A stretch of DNA of 64,000 bases, from contig JAIESQ010000084.1 of NCBI GenBank assembly GCA_019745975.1, positions 1 to 64,000 of the forward strand. The letters are read 5' to 3'. The position numbers and the translations under genes were made by a program. The notes beneath the pieces are model-generated. The model worked only from the letters and a program-made list of their open reading frames with translations. It had not been told where the DNA came from and ran no database searches. Shown piece after piece: positions 37,865-46,819 of the stretch; positions within the stretch are counted from its first letter, which is position 1, and each line of letters starts with the position of its first letter. This DNA comes from Pirellulales bacterium. GTDB lineage: Bacteria > Planctomycetota > Planctomycetia > Pirellulales > JAEUIK01.

Positions 37865-39751
37865 TCACGACTTGGGCGCGAGCTGTCCGCGGATGTAGTC
37901 AAGCGCCTTGTGCAACTGACGATCGACAAACTCGCCGCGCGGCGCGGGCTCGTCGCTCTCGTCGGCGTCGTCCGTGCCCCCTTCTCCATCGGTGGGCTCA
38001 TCGTCGCCTGGCGCTGCTTCCGCTGGGGGTGTGTCGGTTGCAGGCGCGTCAGTCGCGGGTTCGTCGACGGCCGGCGCTTCCGTCGGCTCGTCAGCGGCCG
38101 GTTTGTTCGCGGCCGACGGACTTTCGGCCGCGTTCGATTCGGTCGGCTTCGTTTCATCCGGAGTCGACTCCGCCGGCTTGCCCTCCTCGGACGAACTCTC
38201 CGTCGGTGGCTGCGCAGTGGGCTTCTCTTCGGCGGGCTTCGCTTCTGTGGGCTTTTCCTCGGCAGGTTTCTCTTCAGCCGGTTTCGATTCGCCCCCTTCA
38301 GGCGTGGCGACCTGCGTTTCGGCCGGCTTGCGTTCGTGGACGGGCAAAACATCGCGCTGGCGCCGGGACGCCACGAGCTCGCGCAGCTCGCTTTGACGGA
38401 GCTTCACTTCGTAGCCGGGGTTGGGCATCACCCCCCATTCGTCGCTCTCTTTGGCATCGGGAAAGCGGTGGATGTTCTTGCCGCTGGGTCGCAGGTAGCT
38501 GGCGGTCGTGAGCTTCAGCGCGCTGCGCCCGCCTTCGAGCTCGATGACATTCTGCACGCTTCCCTTGCCCCAGGTGCGCTCGCCGACAATGATCGCCCGA
38601 CCGTGATCCTGCAGGCAAGCGGCGACAATTTCGCTCGAGCTGGCACTGAAGTGATTCACGAGCACTGCCATCGGAAAGCCCTCGAACGTTCCTTCGGCCT
38701 GGGCCTCCCAAACTCGGGCTTCGCTGTTGCGCCCTTCGGTGCTGACAATCTTACCGGCCGAAATAAACAGATCGCTCACCTCGATCGCGGCGGTCAACAG
38801 CCCGCCAGGATTGAAGCGCAAGTCGAGCACCAAACCGCGCATCCCCTCTGCCTGCAATTGCTCGAGCGCCTTGCGCAGTTCGTCGACGGTGTCGCGGCTG
38901 AAGGTCGAAACGCGGATGTAGCCGATCTTCTCCTGCGGATCGAGCAGGTAATTCCAGTGATCGTCGGCCGAGTGGCTGTCGCCCAACACGGTTTCGAGAT
39001 GCACGATCTCGCGGGTGAGCGTGACCTTCTGCGGCTCGGTCTGACCGACGTGCACGATGCTGACGGTGACGGTCGTGCCGACTTCACCCTTGAGCTTGCT
39101 GACGGCCTCTTCGAGCGTCATGTCGCCGGTGGGGCGACCTTCGATCTCGGCGATCGTGTCGCCCGATTGCAAGCCGGCGCGGTAGGCGGGGCTGCCGACC
39201 AGCGGGCTTAAGACTTTGAGCTTGCCGTCATCGACAGTGATCTGGATACCGATGCCGCCGAACTGGCTTTCGACGCTGGTGCGGAAGCGCGCGACTTCCT
39301 CCGGGGCGATGTAGTTCGAATAGGGATCGAGCTTCGAAAGCGCGCCATGGATGGCCGCTTCGATCAGTTCGCGGCGACTGATCGGCTTGACGTAGTTGCG
39401 CTCGATCTGGTCGAGCGTGTCGACCAGTACGCTGAACAGCTCGTAGTATTCGTCGGTCTGCGGATCGGCCGGTTCGACATCGGCCGTGGGGAGAGCGGCG
39501 GGCGCGGCCTCGGCGGGTGCGGCAGGTTCAACTTTCTCGGCCGGAGATTCGGTGGCGGGTGCATCGCTGGCCGCGGGAGCGCCCTCGGGCGCGGGGACTT
39601 CCTTCGCGTCTGGCGGAGCAGGCTGGTCCGCCGGCGCGCTGGATGGCTTGGCTGGCGCGTCTGGGGCGTCTTCGGCTAAGACCGCCGCCATCCGCCCGCA
39701 AACGAGCCCCAGAGCAAGCACCCCGATCCAGACGAGTCCTCGGCGCTGCAT
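37865..39751 (-). CDS. S41 C-terminal processing protease with acidic tail
   Basis: A 628-residue exported CtpA-type serine protease. Signal peptide (MQRRGLVWIGVLALGLVCGR), Ala/Pro/Glu-rich linker, PDZ domain (about 160-235; LQSGDTIAEIEGRPTGDMTL), and S41 core with SASSSEIVAACLQ (nucleophile Ser, about 372) and TWGKGSVQN (catalytic Lys, about 397). From about residue 480 to 610 the protein is a low-complexity Pro/Glu/Ala/Thr/Ser tail, longer than in most homologues and followed by RGEFVDRQLHKALDYIRGQL. AAGGGA eight bases before 39751 supports the start. Confidence 0.92.
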   Translation of the reverse strand: MQRRGLVWIGVLALGLVCGRMAAVLAEDAPDAPAKPSSAPADQPAPPDAKEVPAPEGAPAASDAPATESPAEKVEPAAPAEAAPAALPTADVEPADPQTDEYYELFSVLVDTLDQIERNYVKPISRRELIEAAIHGALSKLDPYSNYIAPEEVARFRTSVESQFGGIGIQITVDDGKLKVLSPLVGSPAYRAGLQSGDTIAEIEGRPTGDMTLEEAVSKLKGEVGTTVTVSIVHVGQTEPQKVTLTREIVHLETVLGDSHSADDHWNYLLDPQEKIGYIRVSTFSRDTVDELRKALEQLQAEGMRGLVLDLRFNPGGLLTAAIEVSDLFISAGKIVSTEGRNSEARVWEAQAEGTFEGFPMAVLVNHFSASSSEIVAACLQDHGRAIIVGERTWGKGSVQNVIELEGGRSALKLTTASYLRPSGKNIHRFPDAKESDEWGVMPNPGYEVKLRQSELRELVASRRQRDVLPVHERKPAETQVATPEGGESKPAEEKPAEEKPTEAKPAEEKPTAQPPTESSSEEGKPAESTPDETKPTESNAAESPSAANKPAADEPTEAPAVDEPATDAPATDTPPAEAAPGDDEPTDGEGGTDDADESDEPAPRGEFVDRQLHKALDYIRGQLAPKS

Positions 39752-39896
39752 GGTTCGAGTCCCTTTCAATGGGGCGAGCCGGGCGCAAGTTCTGTCAATT
39801 GCGCAACTTGTGATAGTATAGGCAATGCCTGTGGGGCCAGCAACAAAAGCAGGGATCCGGGCAGGGCCATTCACTGTTTCAAGCTAGGTCGATTGG

Positions 39897-39981
39897 GGTG
39901 CCATGCTCCACGCTTGCGTGGGCATGCACGAAGTCATCGCCGCATGCCCACTTCGGAGTACCTTCAGTGGGCATGGCACCC
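39897..39981. repeat. Nested hairpin repeat with gggcatg motifs
   Basis: gggtgccatgc (39897-39907) pairs with gcatggcaccc (39971-39981), and inside lie cgtgggcatg and gcatgcccac, as in the hairpin at 12220-12244. The element belongs to the same dispersed family. The remaining bases up to 40123 show nothing recognisable. Confidence 0.6.
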
Positions 39982-40123
39982 GACTTTCTGTCTCCTCCAG
40001 ATTGACGAAGTGCGCAGCTCTGGGGATCCGGGATCGGGGCCGGGTGGCAGCAGCGCGGTTGGGCCCGTCGCGAATCGAGATTTCTCCATTCGTCGATTTG
40101 CCCAGGCCCCGATTGTCTGATCC

Positions 40124-40783
40124 CTAGTCCCTGCTTCGCACGGGTCGGGCGTGATGCACCCAGGCCGGAGGCAGGTTGGCCATGACCAGTTCGCTGCGGA
40201 GCCGGTGCTCGCCGAGCCAGCGCGACAGCACGCGATCGACGCCGTGCAGTCGGCGGCGTTCATGATCGCGACTTAAGAGGGTCTTTGCCCGGCGGACGGC
40301 CGCGTACTCAAAAAACGAGACGACGCCGCCAGGGCGTAGCAGCCGGCCAAAGGTGGCAAGGATTCGCGCCACGTCGTGGCGGCCGAAATTGTTCAGCGGC
40401 AAGCCCGACACGATCAGGTCGTAGGCGCCGACTTCGGCCACGTCTTCGACCTTGCCGTGCAGCACGCGGACGCGCCCTGCCGCAGACGTGAAGTGCGGGT
40501 CACCGGCGAGTCGGCCATTGAGCACGTCGACGAACGCCGCATTGAACTCGACCAGCACCAGGGCGTCAGCCGGCGCGAGCGCCGCGATCAACTGCCGGGT
40601 GACCGCGCCGGTGCCGGGGCCGGCTTCGAGAATCTTGCGCGGGGTGCCGTGGAACGGCGGCTGACGCACGTAGCGGGCCAGTTCGAGGGCCAGTGCCCGG
40701 CCGCTGGGCAAGATCGCCCCGGTAGTGCGAAAGTTTCGCCGGAACTCGCGAAAGAACAACCGCTGGTGATGCAAGCCGGGCAT
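40124..40783 (-). CDS. SAM-dependent methyltransferase, phospholipid/rRNA type
   Basis: A 219-residue class I methyltransferase. The SAM motif I is ILEAGPGTGAVTRQLIAALA (about 53-72), followed by acidic VLVEFNAAFVDVLN and motif IV-like YDLIVSGLPLNNF. The closest families I recognise are phospholipid N-methyltransferase-like and rRNA adenine dimethyltransferase-like enzymes; the short length and LPLNNF favour the lipid type. No membrane helix. Confidence 0.8.
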   Translation of the reverse strand: MPGLHHQRLFFREFRRNFRTTGAILPSGRALALELARYVRQPPFHGTPRKILEAGPGTGAVTRQLIAALAPADALVLVEFNAAFVDVLNGRLAGDPHFTSAAGRVRVLHGKVEDVAEVGAYDLIVSGLPLNNFGRHDVARILATFGRLLRPGGVVSFFEYAAVRRAKTLLSRDHERRRLHGVDRVLSRWLGEHRLRSELVMANLPPAWVHHARPVRSRD

Positions 40784-40916
40784 AGGGCGCTTACTCTACA
40801 TAATCCTGCGCCCCTTGAGGCGAAGCGTTGGTCAATTCCAGGGATTGATCGGTCGACGCTGCTCTGGTCCGACCGGGCCGCGACAGCACATCCGAAGCAA
40901 TCGCCTGGTGAGCAGC

Positions 40917-41246
40917 TCAGTGCTCGGTAAGGTCCATGCGAAATCTAGCGTTGTCGACCAAAAAAGTCTTCGAACCAGAGTGCACGAAATGCAAGTCTTC
41001 GATCCTCGGGCTGCCCTGCAGAAGGTACACCAAGACAGTCCCCGCTCCGAGGGGGACGATCTTCGTCCTCGGGTCGTCCTTGCGATTGACGTGTCCGGTC
41101 ATCATGTCCTGGAAGTAGGTAAACCCAGTCGCCTTGATCAGCCCGGCGTCGCATTCCTCCACTACCCCGATAAAAAAACGGGTGCTGTCTTTCTCGAACA
41201 AGCGGCGATGAACGATCAACACCGTATCTTGCGGATTCACAACCAT
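40917..41246 (-). CDS. Small conserved hypothetical protein (109 aa)
   Basis: ATG at 41246 is preceded by AGGAGG six bases upstream, a strong start signal. The protein begins MVVNPQDTVLIVHRRLFEKD and looks beta-rich with charged surface (IGVVEECDAGLIKATGFTYF, KDDPRTKIVPLGAGTVLVY). The beta pattern is compatible with a small barrel, but I recognise no family. It lies between the methyltransferase and the cyclodeaminase-family gene on the same strand. Confidence 0.72.
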   Translation of the reverse strand: MVVNPQDTVLIVHRRLFEKDSTRFFIGVVEECDAGLIKATGFTYFQDMMTGHVNRKDDPRTKIVPLGAGTVLVYLLQGSPRIEDLHFVHSGSKTFLVDNARFRMDLTEH

Positions 41247-41409
41247 CGATGTCCTCCTGGTAGCCGGCAGGCATTCGAGTTCCGCCGTCGGTGGCCGAAA
41301 ACAACGATCGTGGCTTGTACTCAAGCTGAACCGGCGTCGACGAGTGATTGCCAGGCGGGGCATGAAGCGCGCCGACGACGGGTTGCTTAGTTGCGGTGCA
41401 TCCTGGTAG

Positions 41410-42430
41410 CTAGGCCAAGCGAAAGCGTTCGCCAATTCCGCGGTCCAATGCGCATTGGTAGACGAGTTGCCCCAGCGCGATGTCGCAAATCGCCATGCCG
41501 ATCGGAATGGCCACAATCCGCTCCCGATCCGAGTCGCGACCAGGTTTTTGGCCTGCCACAATCTCGCCGATCGTGGCGTAGATGAGGGGCAGGCCGCCAG
41601 GGAATTCGGGATCGGGTTGGCCGTCGGCCGTAAGTCGATCACGGCCGATCTTGTCGAAGTATTCGGCCAAGGGGACGTCGTCGACGATGAACTTGTCTGC
41701 TTGCTGCAAGGCTGCGGGCGTGTAGGCGCAACCCCCTTCGATCCCCACGCCAAACGCACCTGGCTTGAACCACTCGGGCTGGATGACCTGCTCGTCGCCG
41801 TTCGTGCAAGTCGCGATCACATCGGCTCCATCGAGGCACGACCTGTTGTCCGCACAGATGGTTACCTCGCCACGAAAGTGCTCAGGCGTCTGCTCCTTCA
41901 GTGTCGCCATAGCGGCGGGGCGCACGTCGCGGAGTCGAATTTGCGCGAGCGTGGGAAGCTGGTCGATCAGGAACCGCAGGTGCATCGCGCCCTGAAAGCC
42001 GCACCCGACCAGAGCCAGTGTTTGGGCCCCGGCGACTGCGCACCGGCGGGCAACGATGGCGCTCACGGCCGCTGTCCGCAACCCGGTCAGATAACTGCAA
42101 TCCATCACTGCCAATGGAATGCCGGTCTCGGTGTCGTTGCAGACCTGTAAACCCGTCACATTGGGCAGGTCTCGCGAGTAATTTTGGGCGAACCCCCCCG
42201 ACCCATTTCAGACCACAGGCGCCGAGCTGATGAAGGTACGCGGGCATGGCGTGGATGAAGTTCGCCGGGTCCGTGCCGGTCGGATGCACGCCGATCTTCG
42301 GGTGCATCTCGTAGGTTCCGGCGGCGTGCTCTCGAAGCGCCTGCTCAACCGTGTCAACGACCTGGCGGGGCGTCAGGTTGAGTGCGATCACGTCGCTTTG
42401 CGATAACAGCAAGATCGTGATGGGCTTCAT
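41410..42430 (-). pseudogene. Ornithine cyclodeaminase/mu-crystallin family gene with frameshift
   Basis: Two frames together give one complete protein of about 339 residues. The first (from 42430) runs to GLKWVGG; the second resumes with FAQNYSRDLPNVTGLQVCND. The switch is at a run of seven C (42193-42199; seven G on the coding strand); six would restore the frame. The second part has the NAD site ALVGCGFQGAMHLRFL and NDTETGIPLAVMD of the family, which reduces or deaminates amino or imino acids. Either the gene is inactivated, its length is phase-variable, or the homopolymer was miscalled. Confidence 0.82.
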
Positions 42431-42674
42431 GCGGGGGACAACTCAGAATAGCCTCGAGACGCAACACCAGATCACTCGTCGGGTACCGGCGGCACGATTA
42501 TCGCCGTACCGCACCGCCGCGTCGAGCGACGCGGGCATCGGGCTCCGTGGCGAACGGCGACAACGAGGCGCACAATATAAGCTGCGACCGACCGTTCAAC
42601 TTATAGCCTGACCGGTGATTGGCAACTGGTGCGCAATTAGGTCCCAAGCACACACGAAGAGCGACGCGTCTCGA

Positions 42675-43157
42675 ATGACAGTTTCCCGTGTCGAAGAAGT
42701 GCTGGCTCAGCGACTGCGCGCGGTGCTGGCGCGCGCCGCGGTCGGCAAAGCGCTCGACCAGGGCGACGAGCTCCGAGAAATGCTCAGTGCGCTGGAATGG
42801 TATCTACCGTGCGTTCTGGAAGAAATACACGCGTACTGGAAGAACGAGAGCCTCGACGGCGTGCTTTGCTCCAAGCTGACGAGAACCGGGCCCACGAGCG
42901 CTGAGCTCTTGGGTATTTGTATCCTAATGAACGATCAGACGATCGTGCCGGCTCACGTGCGGCTGCGTCTGAGCAAAACAACCGATGAAATCGAGTGGCT
43001 CGAATGTCGGCTCGGCGAACGAGGCAATGGCGCCGGAGGCATGATTCGGCATCCGTACGACCAGAGCATCCAGCGACAGCTTTGTGTGATATCTCGGAAC
43101 ATCAACGCTTTCGATTGGGCGTGCGCCGTCACGTATGGGCAACCTGATCCAAGTTAA
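42675..43157 (+). CDS. Hypothetical protein (160 aa)
   Basis: A soluble 160-residue protein starting MTVSRVEEVLAQRLRAVL. The N-terminal half is helical, containing LREMLSALEWYLPCVLEEIH; the second half has WLECRLGERGNG and FDWACAVTYG. No family recognised. A GTG at 42615 is in frame. The gene stands alone on the plus strand between the cyclodeaminase-family gene and a membrane-protein gene. Confidence 0.62.
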   Translation: MTVSRVEEVLAQRLRAVLARAAVGKALDQGDELREMLSALEWYLPCVLEEIHAYWKNESLDGVLCSKLTRTGPTSAELLGICILMNDQTIVPAHVRLRLSKTTDEIEWLECRLGERGNGAGGMIRHPYDQSIQRQLCVISRNINAFDWACAVTYGQPDPS

Positions 43158-43240
43158 CCTCCAAGTCAAGAACCCCGCCGGCGGGCGGAATTCGGCGCGC
43201 CTAGCCAAGCCGAGTTGGATCGCGGCCACCGAGCCTGAAT

Positions 43241-43591
43241 TCAAAACGTTCGGCTAGACGGGTAGTAGCGCCCAAGCACGATGTGCCGCAGCCAGACGAG
43301 TGCCACGAGATTCAGCGCCTTGGCCGCGATCAGCCAGGTCTGGAGCGCATGAGCTTCGCGAAAGTCGCTCAAGCCAAACGTGAGAAAGGCCGCCGCGTAC
43401 AAAAGTTCGATCGCACTCTGGCGATAGAGCGCGAATCGAACGGCGACCAAGAGCGCCAGTAGGCACCAGATCGCGCCTTCGACGAGATTGATGCCGCGAT
43501 AGATTTGCGAGAATGTCGAGTACGGCGCGGCGTCGAACGACCACCAGGTCGTCGACAACCATTCGACCACGGCGCGCATCTCGATAATCAC
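43241..43591 (-). CDS. Small membrane protein (three helices)
   Basis: A 116-residue protein with about three hydrophobic helices (VEGAIWCLLALLVAVRFALY, IELLYAAAFLTFGLS, TWLIAAKALNLVALVWL). GTG at 43591 overlaps the upstream stop as GTGA; ATG at 43579 is in frame. The coupling indicates an operon with the zinc-ribbon membrane protein. Function unknown. Confidence 0.7.
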   Translation of the reverse strand: MIIEMRAVVEWLSTTWWSFDAAPYSTFSQIYRGINLVEGAIWCLLALLVAVRFALYRQSAIELLYAAAFLTFGLSDFREAHALQTWLIAAKALNLVALVWLRHIVLGRYYPSSRTF

Positions 43592-44211
43592 ATGCGCGAC
43601 TGCTGCGCGAAAGCGGTCTTCACGTCGGGCTGCAGCAGAATCACCAGGCCCCAGATGCCGACCGGCAGCCCAATCAGGCAACAGCAGTTGCCGATATTGA
43701 TCATGGCCAGAATCGCCGAGGTCATCGACAGCGTGTACGATTTCAGCCGCAGCATTTGAATGCCGCCGGCAATGATCAGACCGTTGACCACCAGGAACAC
43801 CCCCTGAATCGCCAGCGCCAAGGGGCCGACGCCACCCTGCATGAATTGCTGCACAAACGGCGGCGCGTCGGGATCGATCGGCGGCGGCGTAGCGACCATC
43901 GACCAGATGCAACTGAAAATCGACAAAGCCAATCCCAAGCCGCCGACGACCAACAGCGCGATCGCCGGGGCCATCACCTTTCCTCGATTGAGGGGCTGGC
44001 CCGGCGCGTAGCCGCCTGACTGGTAGCCGGGGCTGGCATACGGGTTGATTTGCGTGGGATCGCCCCCCGAAGCGTCGGTCTGCCCGGCGAAGGGGTTGGC
44101 GGCCGGCACTTCCATAACATGGCCAGCCGGACAGCGGACCCGCATCCCTGCCTGTTCATCCTTGGCGAGATAGTTCTTACCGCATTCCTGACAGAATACC
44201 GTGATCGGCAT
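43588..44211 (-). CDS. Zinc-ribbon membrane protein
   Basis: A 207-residue protein starting MPITVFCQECGKNYLAKDEQ. The N-terminal cysteines (FCQECG ... VRCPAGH) look like a zinc ribbon common in planctomycete membrane proteins; a Pro/Gly/Tyr-rich linker follows, then about four membrane helices (PAIALLVVGGLGLALSIFSC; LALAIQGVFLVVNGLIIAGG; INIGNCCCLIGLPVGIWGLV). It overlaps the downstream membrane gene by four bases. Role unknown. Confidence 0.8.
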   Translation of the reverse strand: MPITVFCQECGKNYLAKDEQAGMRVRCPAGHVMEVPAANPFAGQTDASGGDPTQINPYASPGYQSGGYAPGQPLNRGKVMAPAIALLVVGGLGLALSIFSCIWSMVATPPPIDPDAPPFVQQFMQGGVGPLALAIQGVFLVVNGLIIAGGIQMLRLKSYTLSMTSAILAMINIGNCCCLIGLPVGIWGLVILLQPDVKTAFAQQSRM

Positions 44212-44378
44212 GCGGGCGGCCCCCTGATGCGAGTGGAACAAAATGATGCCGCGCACGACGCGCGGTCGCAACGCGCCGGTTTGCGGTAAGGTACGGCCTT
44301 GGCCGATCGTTTGCCAGAGCGGTTTCGCCAATTCAAGTCGAGGCGCGCGGCGAAAACAATCGTCGTTTGCGTCCCGCG

Positions 44379-44936
44379 TCATTTCGAGATGGGCGGCGTG
44401 ATCTTGATCGACTGAAAAAACCGGTCGACATCGGGGCTGTTGATCTCCGTGCTGTCCCCCTCGGCAACGACTACGATGTGCCGATTGCCCGTCCAGATAT
44501 CCTCGACGCGGCTATTGACTGCTGAGTTGCTCGCGAAGTTAAGTTTCAGCCCGACGATTCCGTTGCTGTTTGTTCGGTCTTTCCGCGAGACGCTGGCCGC
44601 GAATGACTCGGTCTCGGTAACGACGTTATCGTGCGCGGCGCTGGCCTGACCGGCGGCAATGGCTTCGGGATAGACGGCGCAAGTGATCAAGAACATCAGT
44701 GACGGACCGTTTCCGCGGCCGCGCACGGTGACGTACCGCGTGGCTCCCGCTTCTTTCGACGGAACGGCTTCATCCGCGGCATCGAAAGGATTTGGGAACG
44801 AGGCCGCGAGCCCCAAGTCCGCGGCGGAGTAGTTGTGCCAAGGGCTGGTTTTTGGGCCGCCACAGCCAATGGCCAACGATGCCAGCACGACGAACCCGAC
44901 CAACCGCGAGGTGTGACTCAATTCAATTCGACGCAT
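44379..44936 (-). CDS. Predicted lipoprotein
   Basis: A 185-residue protein whose N-terminus ends in a lipobox (LASLAIGC), predicting lipid anchoring. The mature part contains SADLGLAASFPNPFDA and VDRFFQSIKI, a pattern of small beta-rich periplasmic lipoproteins. ATG at 44936 gives a normal signal peptide; ATG at 44966 adds ten residues. It lies upstream of the zinc-ribbon membrane gene on the same strand. Confidence 0.78.
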   Translation of the reverse strand: MRRIELSHTSRLVGFVVLASLAIGCGGPKTSPWHNYSAADLGLAASFPNPFDAADEAVPSKEAGATRYVTVRGRGNGPSLMFLITCAVYPEAIAAGQASAAHDNVVTETESFAASVSRKDRTNSNGIVGLKLNFASNSAVNSRVEDIWTGNRHIVVVAEGDSTEINSPDVDRFFQSIKITPPISK

Positions 44937-45008
44937 GGTGATTGTCTCTTGATCAAGATTTGCCACCGGCCAGACAGCGGTCGAGATCGACCGTGTCCAT
45001 GCCGGACG

Positions 45009-46559
45009 CTATTTCGCTGCGGATTTCGACTGGTCTTGTGCTTCGAGATACACATCAACCTCGCGAATCAGTTGCTTGAACGTGATCCGTACCTTGGCGC
45101 CTGCCAGGGTGCCTCCGGCGTCGAGTGCCGCCACGAGGGGGTCGAGCATTTGGGGTGCTCCACCAAACTTGTCGACCAGCGCCTCGCGCAGCCCTGGCAG
45201 CGCATGCTCCTTGAAGCCAGCCATCTTGGGATTCGTGGGGTCGTAGTAATCTTGAAACACGCGCAGCAGCATGCAGGTGGCGAACAGTTCGGCGGCAGTT
45301 TCGCCGTAGCGTTCCTTAAGTTGGGCGGCAAGCTTAGGGCCTTCGGAAAAGACGAGACCTACGTTTGGTCCCTTGGAGTCGGCCGGCAACTCGGGGAGGG
45401 TGATCTTGAGCCTTGAGGCGCGCTCCGCGGCTAGTTTCAGTGCGCCGGGATGGCGGTTCTTGTCGCTCACTTGCAGCACGCCAGTCGTCCAGTCGGCAGC
45501 CAACCGCCAGCAATCGAAGGCCGCGGCGGCCTTGGCCAGTTTGTCGAAGGGTTCTTCGAGTGGGCGCTCCTGCAGGATTCGCTGGGCGTCCCAGGAGGCA
45601 AGGGTACCATCTTCGCTGCCGGTGAAGACGGCGCTCCCGGCTGAGTTCATAGCGACCGCGGTCGCGACATCGTCGTGCGCGCGGATGGCCGCCAAGCGCT
45701 GGCCGGTCTGCGCGTGCCAAAACACGACGCGATTGTCGTTGCCGGTCGTCGCCAGCCAGACGACATTGGGCGAGAAGACTGCGCTCGTGATCGTGAAGGG
45801 ATAGTCAAGGTGAAAGATCGGCCGCCAGTTCGAAGTATCGATGACGCTGTTGCCGGCGAACAAACGGCGGCCGTCGCGCGAAAAGTCTAGGGCCGGTCCT
45901 GTGCTGACGAGCTCCGCGACAACCTTGCCCGACGCGACTTCGATGACCTTGGTTGTGCCCTTCGTCGTAGCCACCAAGTGCTTGCCATCGGGCGAGAATG
46001 CGATTGCCTTGATCTCGCCCGACCTGAGGTCGATCGAACGAGTGGGCCTGGCAGTGCCCATTGATAGTCTGCCATCGACCAGCCAATTCGACGCATCGCA
46101 AAGTCGAATCGCGCCATCCTCGCAGCCGGCGGCCAGCCGATGGCCGTCTGGCGAGAACGCCAGGGATAACGGACATTCGTCCAGGTCGGTGTAAACAACG
46201 TGCAGCCGGGGGTCGCTGCGCACCCAAACGTGCAGTTCGCAGTCGTCGGTGGCGGCCGCGACGAGTGCTCCGTCCGCTCGCATCGCCATGGCAGTCGTTG
46301 ATGAGAACTCGTCGCCGATCTCCTGTTCCCAAGTCGGTTGATTGGCAACATCCCATCCGGTCACGACGGCGAGATGACTGGCGACGACCGCCTGACCGTC
46401 GGGAGCCACGGCCAGGCTGGCGATCGACCAACGATTGTTCCAGCGATGGAGTTGGTAGGGGCTGTTTTCGGCGAGAGCCGTGCTGAAGGTCAAGGACAGC
46501 ATGGCCGCAAGACAGCAGGCGACTCGGATGCCTCGATCGCTTCTGAGACTGTTCGCCAT
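45009..46559 (-). CDS. Exported WD40-repeat protein
   Basis: A 516-residue protein with a signal peptide (GIRVACCLAAMLSLTFSTAL) and about seven WD40 repeats (SLAFSPDGHRLAAGCEDGAI, AFSPDGKHLVATTKGTTKVI and similar). Unlike the protein at 34769-36193 it has no cytochrome domain. The last 130 residues form a separate helical domain (LAAQLKERYGETAAELFATC, VFQDYYDPTNPKMAGFKEHA). Likely periplasmic protein-protein interaction role, no specific partner visible. Confidence 0.85.
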   Translation of the reverse strand: MANSLRSDRGIRVACCLAAMLSLTFSTALAENSPYQLHRWNNRWSIASLAVAPDGQAVVASHLAVVTGWDVANQPTWEQEIGDEFSSTTAMAMRADGALVAAATDDCELHVWVRSDPRLHVVYTDLDECPLSLAFSPDGHRLAAGCEDGAIRLCDASNWLVDGRLSMGTARPTRSIDLRSGEIKAIAFSPDGKHLVATTKGTTKVIEVASGKVVAELVSTGPALDFSRDGRRLFAGNSVIDTSNWRPIFHLDYPFTITSAVFSPNVVWLATTGNDNRVVFWHAQTGQRLAAIRAHDDVATAVAMNSAGSAVFTGSEDGTLASWDAQRILQERPLEEPFDKLAKAAAAFDCWRLAADWTTGVLQVSDKNRHPGALKLAAERASRLKITLPELPADSKGPNVGLVFSEGPKLAAQLKERYGETAAELFATCMLLRVFQDYYDPTNPKMAGFKEHALPGLREALVDKFGGAPQMLDPLVAALDAGGTLAGAKVRITFKQLIREVDVYLEAQDQSKSAAK

Positions 46560-46819
46560 CGCCTGCGGACCCTTCGGCTAAGTTCCAACGGATTGGGAAT
46601 CGCCAGCCTAACGCCGACGCGCTTGGAACGCCCGACACCATGTACGGTCGTGTGGCCTGCGTCTGACGTGGGAGCGCTCGGAATTTGACCACAAACGGCC
46701 CATTCGCTAGCCTGACCGGCAGGCACGCAGCGGTCATCGTAAGCCGTTGCCACGACGCATGGTAGCGTTGCGTGGCCCGCGAACGGCATGGTCCGTGATG
46801 GGACAATCACCGAGTCGAT

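Noticed and set aside
37763-39211. Plus-strand open frame opposite the S41 protease
   Set aside because: Its Arg/Phe/Gly-rich N-terminal composition is the complement of the Glu/Ala/Pro tail; no motif.
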